From assembly GCF_034670005.1 (NCBI RefSeq), contig NZ_JAXMOH010000001.1, forward strand, positions 682,001 to 746,000: a stretch of 64,000 nt of DNA. Direction: 5' to 3'. Below are positions 1 through 8,921 of the stretch, piece by piece; positions within the stretch are counted from its first letter, which is position 1, and every line of letters begins with the position of its first letter. Origin of the DNA: Thalassobius sp034670005 (GTDB lineage Bacteria; Pseudomonadota; Alphaproteobacteria; Rhodobacterales; Rhodobacteraceae). The notes under the pieces are model-generated. The model was given only the letters and a program-made list of their open reading frames with translations. It searched no databases and was not told the DNA's origin. Position numbers and translations under genes: made by a program.

Positions 1-180
1 TGGGCTTTTCCTGGTATCAGGAGTCGAACGGCAAGATTTGGTGGACGCTGGTTCTTGGAAGCCGGTCCTGACAACCGTAACCGTCTTATCAGGGCTTGAG
101 AAAAACATCGTCAGCCACGTCACGAAGCACGGCGCGCAGAGGGCTTGGTGAATTCACGTCCGGAACGCCTTGCACGTTTC

Positions 181-675
181 TTATGGATAGATCGAAATCG
201 GCGTACCGTCGCGGACCATCGCGTAAATTTCTTCGATTTCACGATTGGTTACGGCAATACAGCCTGCCGTCCAGTCGCGTTCTGTCTTATCAAAGTTCTT
301 TGGCCGGCCGTGGATAAAGATATCCCCGCCCGGGTTATCGCCCGCTTCCTCTGCGATCTGCCTATCGGAATTGTTCGGATAAGAAATTCCCAATGACAGG
401 TAATACTTGCTGTTGGGATTCCTGCGGTTGATTCTGTAATGACCCTCTGGCGTCCTGCCATCGCCCCTGCGGATTTTGTCCCCGTCCGGCGCAAACCCCA
501 ATCCAATCCGATAGCTTTTCAGCGTCCTGTCTTTGGATACCAAGTGCATCATCCGCTTTTGTTTCTGCACGACGACGCCGGTCACTTCCTCACCATTATA
601 GGTTTTGAACTTGGTGCTGCAGGCCGCGAGGCCAAACAATACCACAGCCATCATCAACAGCTTGATAACCCGCAT
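181..675 (-). CDS. L,D-transpeptidase (YkuD family) lipoprotein
   Basis: Predicted 164-residue lipoprotein. The start is placed at the ATG at 675 because it gives a clean signal peptide ending in a lipobox, LAAC, with the lipidated Cys at residue 19; the frame stays open upstream but without signal character. The YkuD domain fills the rest: His near residue 122 (FIHG) and the catalytic Cys near residue 139 in the TAGCIAVTN motif. Family enzymes make 3-3 peptidoglycan crosslinks or attach proteins to the wall from the periplasmic side. It is followed upstream (on the minus strand) by the RNA methyltransferase gene with about 70 bp between. Which L,D-transpeptidase reaction it performs cannot be told from sequence. 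Confidence 0.85.
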   Translation of the reverse strand: MRVIKLLMMAVVLFGLAACSTKFKTYNGEEVTGVVVQKQKRMMHLVSKDRTLKSYRIGLGFAPDGDKIRRGDGRTPEGHYRINRRNPNSKYYLSLGISYPNNSDRQIAEEAGDNPGGDIFIHGRPKNFDKTERDWTAGCIAVTNREIEEIYAMVRDGTPISIYP

Positions 676-748
676 TTTTTTACTGCCTCGTTCTTTTTTG
701 GCTATTAATACCTCAAAACGGTCAAAAAGAGTAGCTTTTATTGATCTT

Positions 749-1972
749 TCACACATTTTCCCGCGTCAGGAATGCGACAAGTTCAACATGTGCGGACCAG
801 CGGAATTGATCGACGACCTGGACCCAATTCAACCGATACGAAGCATCAGCTAATATTCTGACATCGCGCGCGAACGTGACCGGATTGCAGGACACGAAAG
901 CGACCACAGATACCTCGGACTCCGCCAATTCCCGAACCTGCGCTTCGGCACCAGCGCGTGGCGGATCGATCACCACGGCATCGAAACGGCGCAGCTCATC
1001 CGGCATCAGCGGACGGCGGAACAGATCGCGCGCCTCATGGCTGACCATTTTCAATCCTTTTGCGCGCCGCCAACCCAGATCCAGCGCGGCGATCATCGCT
1101 GCGTCGCTTTCAACTGCATGAACCTCGGCCCGTTCTGCCAAAGGCAGCGCGAATGTCCCACAGCCGGAAAACAGATCGGCCACCTGCGCCGCGCTACCTA
1201 CGATTTCCTGAACAGTGGCCAGCAACGCGGCCTCGCCATCTGGCGTGGCTTGCAAAAAGGCACCCGGTGGGGGCGCAACCAGCGCCTTGCCAAAGCGTTG
1301 CAAGGGCGGCTCGCGCTGACCGATCACCTCATCATCCCAGGACAGCCGCGCCAATTTATGCGTCTCTGTTTCAGCCGAAAGTGCCAATCGCAGGGCTTCG
1401 TCCAACGGTTTACCGTCGCTCACCGCAATATCCAGACCAGTTTCCGACAGCGTCGCCAAAACGTTCAACTCGCCCTTTCGGCTACCGCCAATCAGCGCGA
1501 GTTTTTCCGCCACTGGAATGGCCGCCAACAGATCGGGGTGCAGCAGCTTGCAATCGGGAATCTGGATGATCACATCCGATCCCTTGGCATGAAAACCCGC
1601 CATTGCGCCCTTTTTGGTACGGCGCACCGACAGGCTGGCCCTGCGCCGCGCCTGCGGCCGCGATGTCACGATGGGCCGGAATTCGGCGGTCAGCCCCTGC
1701 GCCGCCAGCGCCTGCCGTACCACATCAATCTTCCAGTCGGCAACAAACGCATCTGAGGCGTGCTGCAGCTGGCAGCCGCCACAGCTCTTGTAATGTCGAC
1801 AAGGGGCGGAAACGCGATCATCCGAGGGTGTCACGATCCGCAGGTCGCGCAACCGGTCCCCGTCAAGCTTCCCGCTAACAACTTCGCCCGGCAGGGTCAT
1901 CGGCGCAAAGACCGGTCCGTCCGCAATGCCATCGCCCCGATGGCCAAGTCTTGTGATCGTGATTTCATCCAT
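749..1972 (-). CDS. TrmA/RlmD-type SAM-dependent RNA m5U methyltransferase
   Basis: Predicted 407-residue class I methyltransferase of the TRAM / uracil-C5 RNA methyltransferase family. An N-terminal TRAM-like region is followed by a cysteine cluster C-x5-C-x2-C (CRHYKSCGGC), expected to hold a [4Fe-4S] cluster as in RlmD. The SAM-binding motif DLFSGCGTFALPLA and the C-terminal catalytic Cys in SCNPVTFARD are clear. The start at 1972 begins MDEITITRLGHRGDG, the normal family N-terminus; the open frame extends further upstream but runs into the preceding ABC-exporter gene. The target (23S rRNA U1939 or another uridine) is not determined by sequence, so no symbol is given. It lies 37 bp downstream of the ABC gene and may be co-transcribed with it. 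Confidence 0.88.
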   Translation of the reverse strand: MDEITITRLGHRGDGIADGPVFAPMTLPGEVVSGKLDGDRLRDLRIVTPSDDRVSAPCRHYKSCGGCQLQHASDAFVADWKIDVVRQALAAQGLTAEFRPIVTSRPQARRRASLSVRRTKKGAMAGFHAKGSDVIIQIPDCKLLHPDLLAAIPVAEKLALIGGSRKGELNVLATLSETGLDIAVSDGKPLDEALRLALSAETETHKLARLSWDDEVIGQREPPLQRFGKALVAPPPGAFLQATPDGEAALLATVQEIVGSAAQVADLFSGCGTFALPLAERAEVHAVESDAAMIAALDLGWRRAKGLKMVSHEARDLFRRPLMPDELRRFDAVVIDPPRAGAEAQVRELAESEVSVVAFVSCNPVTFARDVRILADASYRLNWVQVVDQFRWSAHVELVAFLTRENV

Positions 1973-2009
1973 GCGGTCAGATACCCCGTCGCGAGGCACA
2001 TCGGAAGCC

Positions 2010-3862
2010 CTATTCAGCAGCCGTACCGGCGATATCCTGCGCATCCGAGCCGATGAACCCTCCCGACTGCCGGTCCCAATAGCGGGCATAAAGACCGGAT
2101 TTAGCCAGCAATTCGCTATGGGTCCCTTGTTCGACGATCCGACCCTGATCGAGCACGATAATGCGGTCCATCTGCGAAATGGTGGACAGCCGGTGGGCAA
2201 TAGCCAGCACGGTTTTACCTTCCATCACCCGTTCCAGAGCGGATTGAATCGCGGCTTCCACTTCGCTGTCGAGAGCGCTTGTCGCTTCATCCAGAACCAG
2301 AATTGGCGCGTCTTTAAGAATCGCCCGGGCCAACGCGATCCGCTGCCGTTGCCCGCCCGACAACTTCACCCCACGTTCGCCAAGATACGCCTCGTATCCG
2401 TCCCGCCCCGCGTGATCGCGCAGATTTTGTATGAATTCATGCGCTTCCGCCTTTTCCGCCGCTTCGATCATCTCGCTGTCGCTGGCATCGGGGCGGCCAT
2501 AAAGGATATTATCCCGGGCCGAGCGATTAAACATCGCGGTTTCCTGCGTGACCATGCCAATCTGCTGCCGCAAGCTTTCCTGTGTCACCTCGCGCAAGTC
2601 CTGCCCGTCGATTTCCAGACAACCGTCTTCGGGATCGTAGAGCCGCAAAAGCAGCGCCACCAAGGTCGATTTCCCCGCGCCCGACGCGCCGACAATTCCC
2701 AGCTTTTCGCCAGGATGAATCACCAGATCAATATCGGTGACTCCGCCGATTTCACGGCCATAGGCAAAACTGACATGCTTCAGCGAGATTTCGCCTTTGC
2801 TAACTCGCAAATCCTTTGCATTGGCCGCGTTTCCAGCCGCACCCGCGGGGTCAGGGTTTTCATCCCATCCTCGACCTCACCCATGCTGGCATAAATCCCC
2901 ATCAGCGAAAAACTGAACCAGCCAGTCATTTGGGACAGCCGCAGCGATACCGTTCCCGCCGCCACGATTTCCCCGGTCGTTGCCTGTCCTTGCGACCAGA
3001 ACCAAAGGGTGGTTCCGATCAGGATGATCGGCAAGAGCCCTGCCACGAACATCAGCGACAATCGGAATCCGGTTGCAAGCCAGCCGAATTGCAACGCCTT
3101 ATCGCGGAACACATCCATTGCGCCCAGCGCCGCGCGGTCTTCATGATCATCCAGCGCGAACAGCTTCACGGTCTTGATATTGGTTATGGTATCGACCACC
3201 TGCCCAGACACGGCCGCCCGCGCCCCAGCCCGTGATCCTGCGCGGTCGCGCACCCGGGGTAAAAACCAGCGTATCAGCGCGATATAGACACTAAACCAGC
3301 CCAAAAATGCCAAAGCGACCCGATAATCAATCGTCAAAAGCAGCGCTATAGACCCCACGACCGAAGCCATGGCAAAGGCAACCACATGGATTGATTCCAA
3401 CGTCACCTGCGCCAGCGCATTCGCCGCCTGCATCTGTTTTTGGGCGATGCGCCCGGCAAAATCATTATCGAAAAATTCCACCGACTGACCCAGTGTCCAA
3501 CGATGCAGCCGCGACAACACCAAGGGCGAAATATTCGGGCCAAGAATCACCCCGTTGGCGAGCGCTGACAGACCAAAAACCACTGGTCGGATCAGAATGA
3601 AGAACACGACACTAAACCCGATTAGCGCCATGTTAGAGCCTAAAAAGTAGCTTTCTGGCGTACCGCCCACCGCACTGTCTATCACCCGCCCAAGCAGATA
3701 GGCGGTGCCTGCATCGAAGGCGCCCGACGCACAGGACAATAAGGTCGCCAGCCCCACCGCGCCCCAGGCATCGGCCAGGGCCCAACGGATGAACGCAACA
3801 AGTTTCTGCGGCGGAGGCCGGTCAGATGGACGAAACGGATCAATCAAACGGAACGATGTCAT
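2010..3862 (-). pseudogene. ABC exporter (fused permease-ATPase) gene interrupted by a frameshift
   Basis: The reading frame from ATG 3862 encodes a type-1 ABC exporter membrane domain with about six hydrophobic segments, and stops at 2780. A second frame, from about 2830 down to 2010, encodes the matching ATPase domain: Walker A GASGAGKST, the signature LSGGQRQR and Walker B ILVLDEATSALD. Together they make one normal ~600-residue fused exporter. The frames cross at 2818-2830: the membrane frame reads ETRP then MQRICEL, while the ATPase frame reads NAKDLRVSKGEISL. One base inserted near the CGGCC at about 2826-2830 restores a single protein. The ATPase frame has no good start codon of its own, only a TTG at 2810. 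This is either a real inactivating mutation or a one-base sequencing error. Substrate unknown; it resembles lipid/multidrug exporters. Confidence 0.85.
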
Positions 3863-3925
3863 GGCAATAATCTAGCGAATTTCCCGGCTTTCAGATAGCG
3901 CGCTTTTACGCGGCGCAAAGGAATC

Positions 3926-5071
3926 TCAGCGCAACAATTGCGCTTTGCTCAGGGTGAAACCGGTTGCGATCCAATGCGCTTCCAGTTCCTTCAACCGCGC
4001 GCCCAGCGCAGGTCCCTGAAAACCCGGCATCAAATCGGCGGCCTTGACCGGAAATTCCTGATCCGCTCCATATTTTGCCGTTGCGACATCGCCTTCTGTC
4101 AAATGCTGTTCCAACATCGCTGCGCGCAGCGACAGAATGCTGACGGCGTTTGTCGCGCCGTAGCGATATCCCAATACGCCTGCTGCTTCGCTACTGGCCA
4201 TACCCTCACGAAGGAGGGCCAATCGCCTTTTTTCATCATTCGACAGGCGCAGCCCGTGGCCATCTCCGCCCAGACAGGCCAGCCGCCGCATTGGGTCAGT
4301 AGCCAGATGAAAATGCTGTTCGATCGACACCAACAGCGGCAGCGCCCGATCATCGCCGCCCTTCAGAACCCGCGCCAACACCCCGGTCATTCGCATCGAA
4401 GCGACCGAAGCCGCCGGTTCGGGGGCCGCTAACAATTTGCGCATCTCTGCCCCGATCCGCTCGCGCGAAAGCGCCTCTATACCGTCGAGATTCTCTGCAA
4501 TCGCCGCCAAAGCCTCGGGGTCAGGGCCACCGAACGGATCGCCGTACCAGGCGTGAAAACGGAAAAACCGCAGGATACGCAAGTAATCTTCGCGGATACG
4601 CAGCTCAGGGTCTTCGATGAACCGAACCCGGCGCGCAGACAGGTCGTCGATGCCTTGCTCCAAAGGGTCGTACACTTCACCCTGCGGGTCAGCGTATAGC
4701 GCGTTCATGGTAAAATCACGCCGTTTCGCGTCATCGATCATATGTTTGGAATATGCCACGACGGCGCGACGACCGTCGGTTTCAACATCATGTCGAAAGG
4801 TAGTGATTTCATGAGGAATGTGACCCGAAACCACCGTGATTGTTCCATGGTCAATCCCGGTCGGAACCGCCCTGAGACCGGCCTTTTCGGCCAGTTCAAT
4901 CACCATTTCCGGTATCGCATCTGTCGCAAGGTCCAAGTCACTGACGGGTGTCCGCAAAAGCGCATTGCGCACACAACCACCGACGAAATACGCCTGATAG
5001 CCGGCTTCGGTCAGGGCGCGGCAAACCGCCTGTGTTTCAGGCCGAGCTATCCACGCGTCTGTAATCTTCAT
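3926..5071 (-). CDS. cca: CCA tRNA nucleotidyltransferase
   Basis: Predicted 381-residue protein of the class II nucleotidyltransferase / poly(A) polymerase family. The nucleotidyltransferase head motif is VGGCVRN at residues 30-36, followed by the metal-binding DLDLATD at 45-51 and the RRDFTMNALY motif. These identify enzymes that add or repair the CCA end of tRNAs. No C-terminal HD domain is evident, as in most alphaproteobacterial members. The start ATG overlaps the stop of the upstream CoA-Nudix gene (ATGA), so the pair is translationally coupled; nudL-like next to cca is a recurrent pairing in Rhodobacterales. A poly(A) polymerase role is the less likely alternative. Confidence 0.9.
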   Translation of the reverse strand: MKITDAWIARPETQAVCRALTEAGYQAYFVGGCVRNALLRTPVSDLDLATDAIPEMVIELAEKAGLRAVPTGIDHGTITVVSGHIPHEITTFRHDVETDGRRAVVAYSKHMIDDAKRRDFTMNALYADPQGEVYDPLEQGIDDLSARRVRFIEDPELRIREDYLRILRFFRFHAWYGDPFGGPDPEALAAIAENLDGIEALSRERIGAEMRKLLAAPEPAASVASMRMTGVLARVLKGGDDRALPLLVSIEQHFHLATDPMRRLACLGGDGHGLRLSNDEKRRLALLREGMASSEAAGVLGYRYGATNAVSILSLRAAMLEQHLTEGDVATAKYGADQEFPVKAADLMPGFQGPALGARLKELEAHWIATGFTLSKAQLLR

Positions 5072-5664
5072 TCCGTCATCCGTTCGGCCAACCCGCGCAA
5101 AATGCGCGCAGTCGCACCCCAGATGTAATAAGGACCAAACGGCACCGTAAAGTAGTGCCGTTGTTGTCCGCGCCAGCGGCGCGATTGAACTTGGAAATTC
5201 GCCGGATTGCTGAGATGGGCCAAGGGGACTTCAAACACCTCTTCAACCTCGCCCGGTTCGGGCACTGGTGAAAAATCTGGACTGACCTTGGCCAGGACCG
5301 GCGTCATTTGAAAACTGGTCACGGTTTCATGGGATGGCAAACGCCCCAGAACCTGCGCCATCTCGGGCGGCAACCCAACCTCTTCATGTGCTTCGCGTAG
5401 TGCGGCAGCAACCACGTCAGCGTCGCTCTCTTCCTGTTTGCCGCCCGGGAACGCAATCTGCCCGGGATGATGTTTCAGATGCGACGCCCGCTTGGTCAGG
5501 ATCACCCTGACTTCGCCCTGCCGCTCAACAAACCCCACCAGAACACCGGCGGCGCGCAATTTTCGCCCTTCTGGCAACACCACATTCGGGTTGAGATCGA
5601 AATCGGAAGACGCTGCACTGGTCCGCTCCAGCGCGCGCAGCACCGGGTCGAGCGGATCAGTCAT
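5068..5664 (-). CDS. NudL-type CoA pyrophosphatase (Nudix)
   Basis: Predicted 198-residue Nudix hydrolase. It carries the CoA-pyrophosphatase signature: a LTKRA...LKHHPGQIAFPGG block at about residues 57-75, running straight into the Nudix box GGK...LREAHEEVGL (about 74-98). Family members split CoA or oxidised CoA to 4'-phosphopantetheine and adenosine 3',5'-bisphosphate. The start at 5664 (MTDPLDP) is chosen because the longer frame only adds sequence antisense to and overlapping hslO. It overlaps the end of hslO by 8 bp and the start of cca by 4 bp, giving a tight hslO-nudL-cca operon. Confidence 0.87.
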   Translation of the reverse strand: MTDPLDPVLRALERTSAASSDFDLNPNVVLPEGRKLRAAGVLVGFVERQGEVRVILTKRASHLKHHPGQIAFPGGKQEESDADVVAAALREAHEEVGLPPEMAQVLGRLPSHETVTSFQMTPVLAKVSPDFSPVPEPGEVEEVFEVPLAHLSNPANFQVQSRRWRGQQRHYFTVPFGPYYIWGATARILRGLAERMTE

Positions 5665-6652
5665 CGTCCGGTGCCTTTGTCGCTTCAAACCCGACCGTCG
5701 CCGGGTCGAGATCGTAATGCGCACCACAGAATTGGCAATCGGCAGTGACACGTCCATCATCGGTGGTCATCGTCGAAATATCCTTGGCCGAATAGATCGA
5801 CAGGCTTTGGCGCACCCGGTCTTCAGAACAGGTACAGCCAAATCGAACCGGCTGTGCATCAAAGACTCTCGGCTGTTCCTCATGAAACAACCGCACCAAC
5901 AGATCGGTCACAGACACATGCGGTCCGATCAACTCCATGTCATCGACCGAATCAAGCAGGATATTTACCCGATTCCAGTTTTCCCCGGTCTCATCATCGA
6001 TCAGGTCGCGTGCATGCAGCAATCCGCCTTCCCCAGTGGCTTCGGTTCCTTTGGCGAAAGGTGACGCTTTGGGCATATGCTGAAGCATCACCCCACCGGC
6101 CCGCCAGTGTTCACCAATCCCCGGTTCTGTCGCTTTGCCGAAGCTCAGTTCAAACCGGGTGGGCAATTGTTCGGACTGGGCGAAATAGGCTTCGGCACAC
6201 TCCGCCAGCGACGTGCCGGCGATGGGGGTCAGCCCTTGGTACGGCACCATACCAGTGCCTTGATCAATCATGATCGCGAAATACCCTTCGCCTACCTGAT
6301 CGAAAGGTGCAGTGTCGGTCAATCGCTTGTCATCATAGCTGGCATAGGCCCGAATCCGTGCCGGTTCACCTTCGTCAGAGGGACCATAATAATCGGTTGC
6401 GATCATCCGCACCGGACCTTTTGACTGAACCTGCAATGATAGTTTCCAACGCAGCTTGACCGTCTGTCCGATCAACGCGGTCAGCAACGCCATCTCGGCC
6501 ACCAACGCTTCGACCACGGGCGGGTAATCGTGCTGTTTCAGAATATTGCCCAACACGCCGTCAAGCCGCGCCACGCGACCGCGAATATCTGCATTGTCCA
6601 ACTGGAACGGCAAAACAGTATCGTCCCAGGCGATTTTCGATCCAAGAGTCAT
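5657..6652 (-). CDS. hslO: Hsp33-family redox-regulated chaperone
   Basis: Predicted 331-residue homologue of Hsp33. The C-terminal zinc/redox switch is intact: C273-x-C275 (CTCSEDR) and C306-x2-C309 (CQFCG). Oxidation of these four cysteines releases zinc and activates the cytoplasmic holdase. The acidic tail after the second pair (APDDD) is typical of alphaproteobacterial members. It is the first gene of the hslO-nudL-cca run and diverges from the Nudix gene at 6729, with about 75 bp between the two start codons for both promoters. Confidence 0.92.
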   Translation of the reverse strand: MTLGSKIAWDDTVLPFQLDNADIRGRVARLDGVLGNILKQHDYPPVVEALVAEMALLTALIGQTVKLRWKLSLQVQSKGPVRMIATDYYGPSDEGEPARIRAYASYDDKRLTDTAPFDQVGEGYFAIMIDQGTGMVPYQGLTPIAGTSLAECAEAYFAQSEQLPTRFELSFGKATEPGIGEHWRAGGVMLQHMPKASPFAKGTEATGEGGLLHARDLIDDETGENWNRVNILLDSVDDMELIGPHVSVTDLLVRLFHEEQPRVFDAQPVRFGCTCSEDRVRQSLSIYSAKDISTMTTDDGRVTADCQFCGAHYDLDPATVGFEATKAPDDD

Positions 6653-6728
6653 AGGGTTTCCTTATGCGCCAAGCCTTGGCATACAGCGACTATATAAGCG
6701 CGGCAAGACACACTCCAAGGACCCAAGG

Positions 6729-7160
6729 ATGATCAGACGCTTCGGAACCCCACCCGAATCCGGGCGGACTTACACCCTCAGGCACGGTGCATATGCGATC
6801 CTGCCGCTGGGGGATCAGGTTCTGCTGACACATCAGTCACAGCCCTATCCGGAATTCCAACTGCCCGGCGGCGGTATTGATCCGGGCGAATCACCCTTGC
6901 ACGCCTTGCACCGCGAAGTGATCGAAGAAACCGGTTGGTCGATTTCCACACCCCGGCGACTGGGGGCTTTCCGCCGGTTCACCTTCATGCCGGATTACGA
7001 TATCTGGGCCGAAAAGCTGTGCACCATCTATGTTGCCCGGCCTGTCCGGCAAATGCACGATCCTCTGGAACCGGGTCACAGCGCGATCTGGATGCCATTC
7101 GATCTGGCCATCGATGCTCTCGGCAATCCCGGCGACCAGCATTTTCTGGCGCAACTTTAA
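6729..7160 (+). CDS. Nudix hydrolase
   Basis: Predicted 143-residue stand-alone Nudix protein. The complete Nudix box GGGIDPGES...REVIEETGW lies at about residues 47-70, so it should be an active Mg2+-dependent pyrophosphohydrolase acting on a nucleoside diphosphate derivative; the substrate cannot be predicted. The start at 6729 is supported by an AAGGA 8 bp upstream. The open frame reaches back to 6546, but that part is antisense to hslO. It converges on the phosphatase gene downstream, with stop codons overlapping by 4 bp. Confidence 0.82.
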   Translation: MIRRFGTPPESGRTYTLRHGAYAILPLGDQVLLTHQSQPYPEFQLPGGGIDPGESPLHALHREVIEETGWSISTPRRLGAFRRFTFMPDYDIWAEKLCTIYVARPVRQMHDPLEPGHSAIWMPFDLAIDALGNPGDQHFLAQL

Positions 7161-8449
7161 CCACCGCGATATTCCAGCAGAACGGCAGACACATCGTCTT
7201 CGAATCGATCGGTTCCGGCGAATTCCGACAGGCGCTGCACCAAGGCATCCAGAAACTGTGTTCCCTCAAGCTTGCGGACCGCGCCTAGCATCCGGTGCAG
7301 ATCGTTCATTTCCAGCATTTTGCCCTTGGAATCAGTGCATTCGGTGATGCCATCCGATTGAATTATCAATCGGTCACCCGGTTCAAGCGTCAATTCACAC
7401 TGTTCGAACCGAGCGTTTTCAAGCAGACCGACGGGCATCCCGCCAATACCGATTTCGCTACAGCGTCCGTCGCGGCGCAGTACGATCGGATAAGGATGCC
7501 CCGCCTGGGCAAGGCTGACATGCCCGGTTTCCATATCCAATTCGACCAACATCATGGTGAAGTAATGTTCCGTCTCCATTTCGGTCAGCACCATGCGGTT
7601 TAGCTTGGCAATCACCTCGGTCGGCGGCAACGGAACAAAGTTGCCATTTTTGTCCTTGGTCAGGGCGACATTCTGCTCCGGCACGGTCGATGACAGATGT
7701 CCTGCCAAGCGTGCCGTCAACAACGCCGAACTGATCCCGTGCCCGGACACGTCGATAGCATAGACACCCATCTTGGTTTCATTAATCGGAAAGAACCCAA
7801 CCAGATCGCCGCCGACATGGCCGCTGGACCGCAACAACAACGACACCGTCGCGCCATCGAAATCGCGGGTCTTTTCACGCATCAGGGATTGCTGCAGCTT
7901 TCTCGCCTCGATCAGATCACGCTCAATATCGTTATAGAGCCGTTGCAGCTTGTTCAGCGTCTGACCGATCAGCGTGTTCTTTTGGGTTAGTTCGCGTTCC
8001 ATTTGCAGGATACGTTCACCCGCATTCAATCGGGCCCGCAATTCCGGTGCATTCACCGGTTTAGTCAGGAAATCATCAGCGCCGCAATCCAATCCTTTCG
8101 CAACAGCTTCCTTTTCGCTTTTCGAGGTCAGAAGAATGAAATAGCCGTAGCTTTCGCGCGGCAGCTTGCGAAAAGCCTGACAGAAATCCAGCCCGTTCAT
8201 GCCCGGCATCATCCAATCGCTCAGCACCAGGTCCGGCATTCCTTCGGCACATTTTTCCAGCGCCTCTTCAGCCGATCCCGCTTCAACCGTCTGATAGCCC
8301 CAGCGCTGCAAAGATGCCGTCAGAATCCGCCTTTGCAGCTTGCTGTCATCGACAATGAGTACCCGCATCTTGCGGGGAACAACCGCCGCTGTATCAGCCG
8401 TTTTTGGCGCAAGGGACAATGGCATCTCCTGTAGCTCAAGTCTTTGCAA
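7157..8449 (-). CDS. Response regulator fused to SpoIIE/PP2C-type phosphatase
   Basis: Predicted 430-residue signalling protein. Residues ~28-145 form a receiver domain (MRVLIVDDS; phosphoacceptor Asp about residue 78 in LVLSDWMMPG; switch Lys in FLTKP). A helical linker of about 150-195 is predicted to be coiled coil. Residues ~200-430 form a SpoIIE/RsbU-type Ser/Thr phosphatase with metal ligands in GGDLVG, AIDVSGHG, IQSDGITE and FEDDVSA. This architecture usually drives anti-sigma or partner-switch control. The start is ambiguous: TTG at 8449 has GAAGG 7 bp upstream, whereas ATG at 8425 abuts AGGAG with no spacing. It is divergent from the Hpt gene, its likely phosphorelay partner. Confidence 0.85.
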   Translation of the reverse strand: MQRLELQEMPLSLAPKTADTAAVVPRKMRVLIVDDSKLQRRILTASLQRWGYQTVEAGSAEEALEKCAEGMPDLVLSDWMMPGMNGLDFCQAFRKLPRESYGYFILLTSKSEKEAVAKGLDCGADDFLTKPVNAPELRARLNAGERILQMERELTQKNTLIGQTLNKLQRLYNDIERDLIEARKLQQSLMREKTRDFDGATVSLLLRSSGHVGGDLVGFFPINETKMGVYAIDVSGHGISSALLTARLAGHLSSTVPEQNVALTKDKNGNFVPLPPTEVIAKLNRMVLTEMETEHYFTMMLVELDMETGHVSLAQAGHPYPIVLRRDGRCSEIGIGGMPVGLLENARFEQCELTLEPGDRLIIQSDGITECTDSKGKMLEMNDLHRMLGAVRKLEGTQFLDALVQRLSEFAGTDRFEDDVSAVLLEYRGG

Positions 8450-8567
8450 GGAAATACCTTCTGCGGTTTAACAAGCTGTAAAATATTTAGTGTGCGGATT
8501 TTCTCGCCATTGGTCAGGGTTTCTTAAGATCGGTGTCAGACGATGGCGCAATGGATAGGAGGGTGCG

Positions 8568-8900
8568 ATGATAGATTGGAAAAGAGTCGCCGAATTGCGC
8601 GATGAAATCGGCACCGATGATTTTGACGATGTGGTGGAACTGTTCTTGGACGAAGTCCATGGTGTAATCGAAAAACTGCGTCACAATCCAAACCCGGACG
8701 ATTTAGAATCCGACCTGCATTTTCTGAAAGGCAGCGCCTTGAATCTAGGGTTCAGCGATTTTTCGGAAAAGTGCCATTCGGCGGAACGTCATGTCGCCAA
8801 TGATCAATCTGATCAGGTTGATCTAACCACGATCCTGACTTGCTTCGATCAATCACTGAAGGAATTCATGGATGAATTGCCCCGGAAATTCGCCGCATAA
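8568..8900 (+). CDS. Hpt (histidine phosphotransfer) domain protein
   Basis: Predicted 110-residue stand-alone Hpt domain. The phosphorylatable His is H51 in the diagnostic LHFLKGSALNLGF motif (H-x2-K-G-S). Such proteins shuttle phosphate between hybrid kinases and response regulators. A strong AGGAGGG precedes the ATG. It is divergent from the receiver-phosphatase gene with 118 bp between, so the two may share a phosphorelay; this is an inference from position. Its 3' end is 21 bp from the ilvA stop (convergent). Confidence 0.85.
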   Translation: MIDWKRVAELRDEIGTDDFDDVVELFLDEVHGVIEKLRHNPNPDDLESDLHFLKGSALNLGFSDFSEKCHSAERHVANDQSDQVDLTTILTCFDQSLKEFMDELPRKFAA

Positions 8901-8921
8901 GATCGAGTATCCGACTCGGCC

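Noticed and set aside
1..180. Possible end of a gene at the window's left edge
   Set aside because: Only short open frames with no recognisable motif; a plus-strand frame ends at 151 but cannot be assigned.
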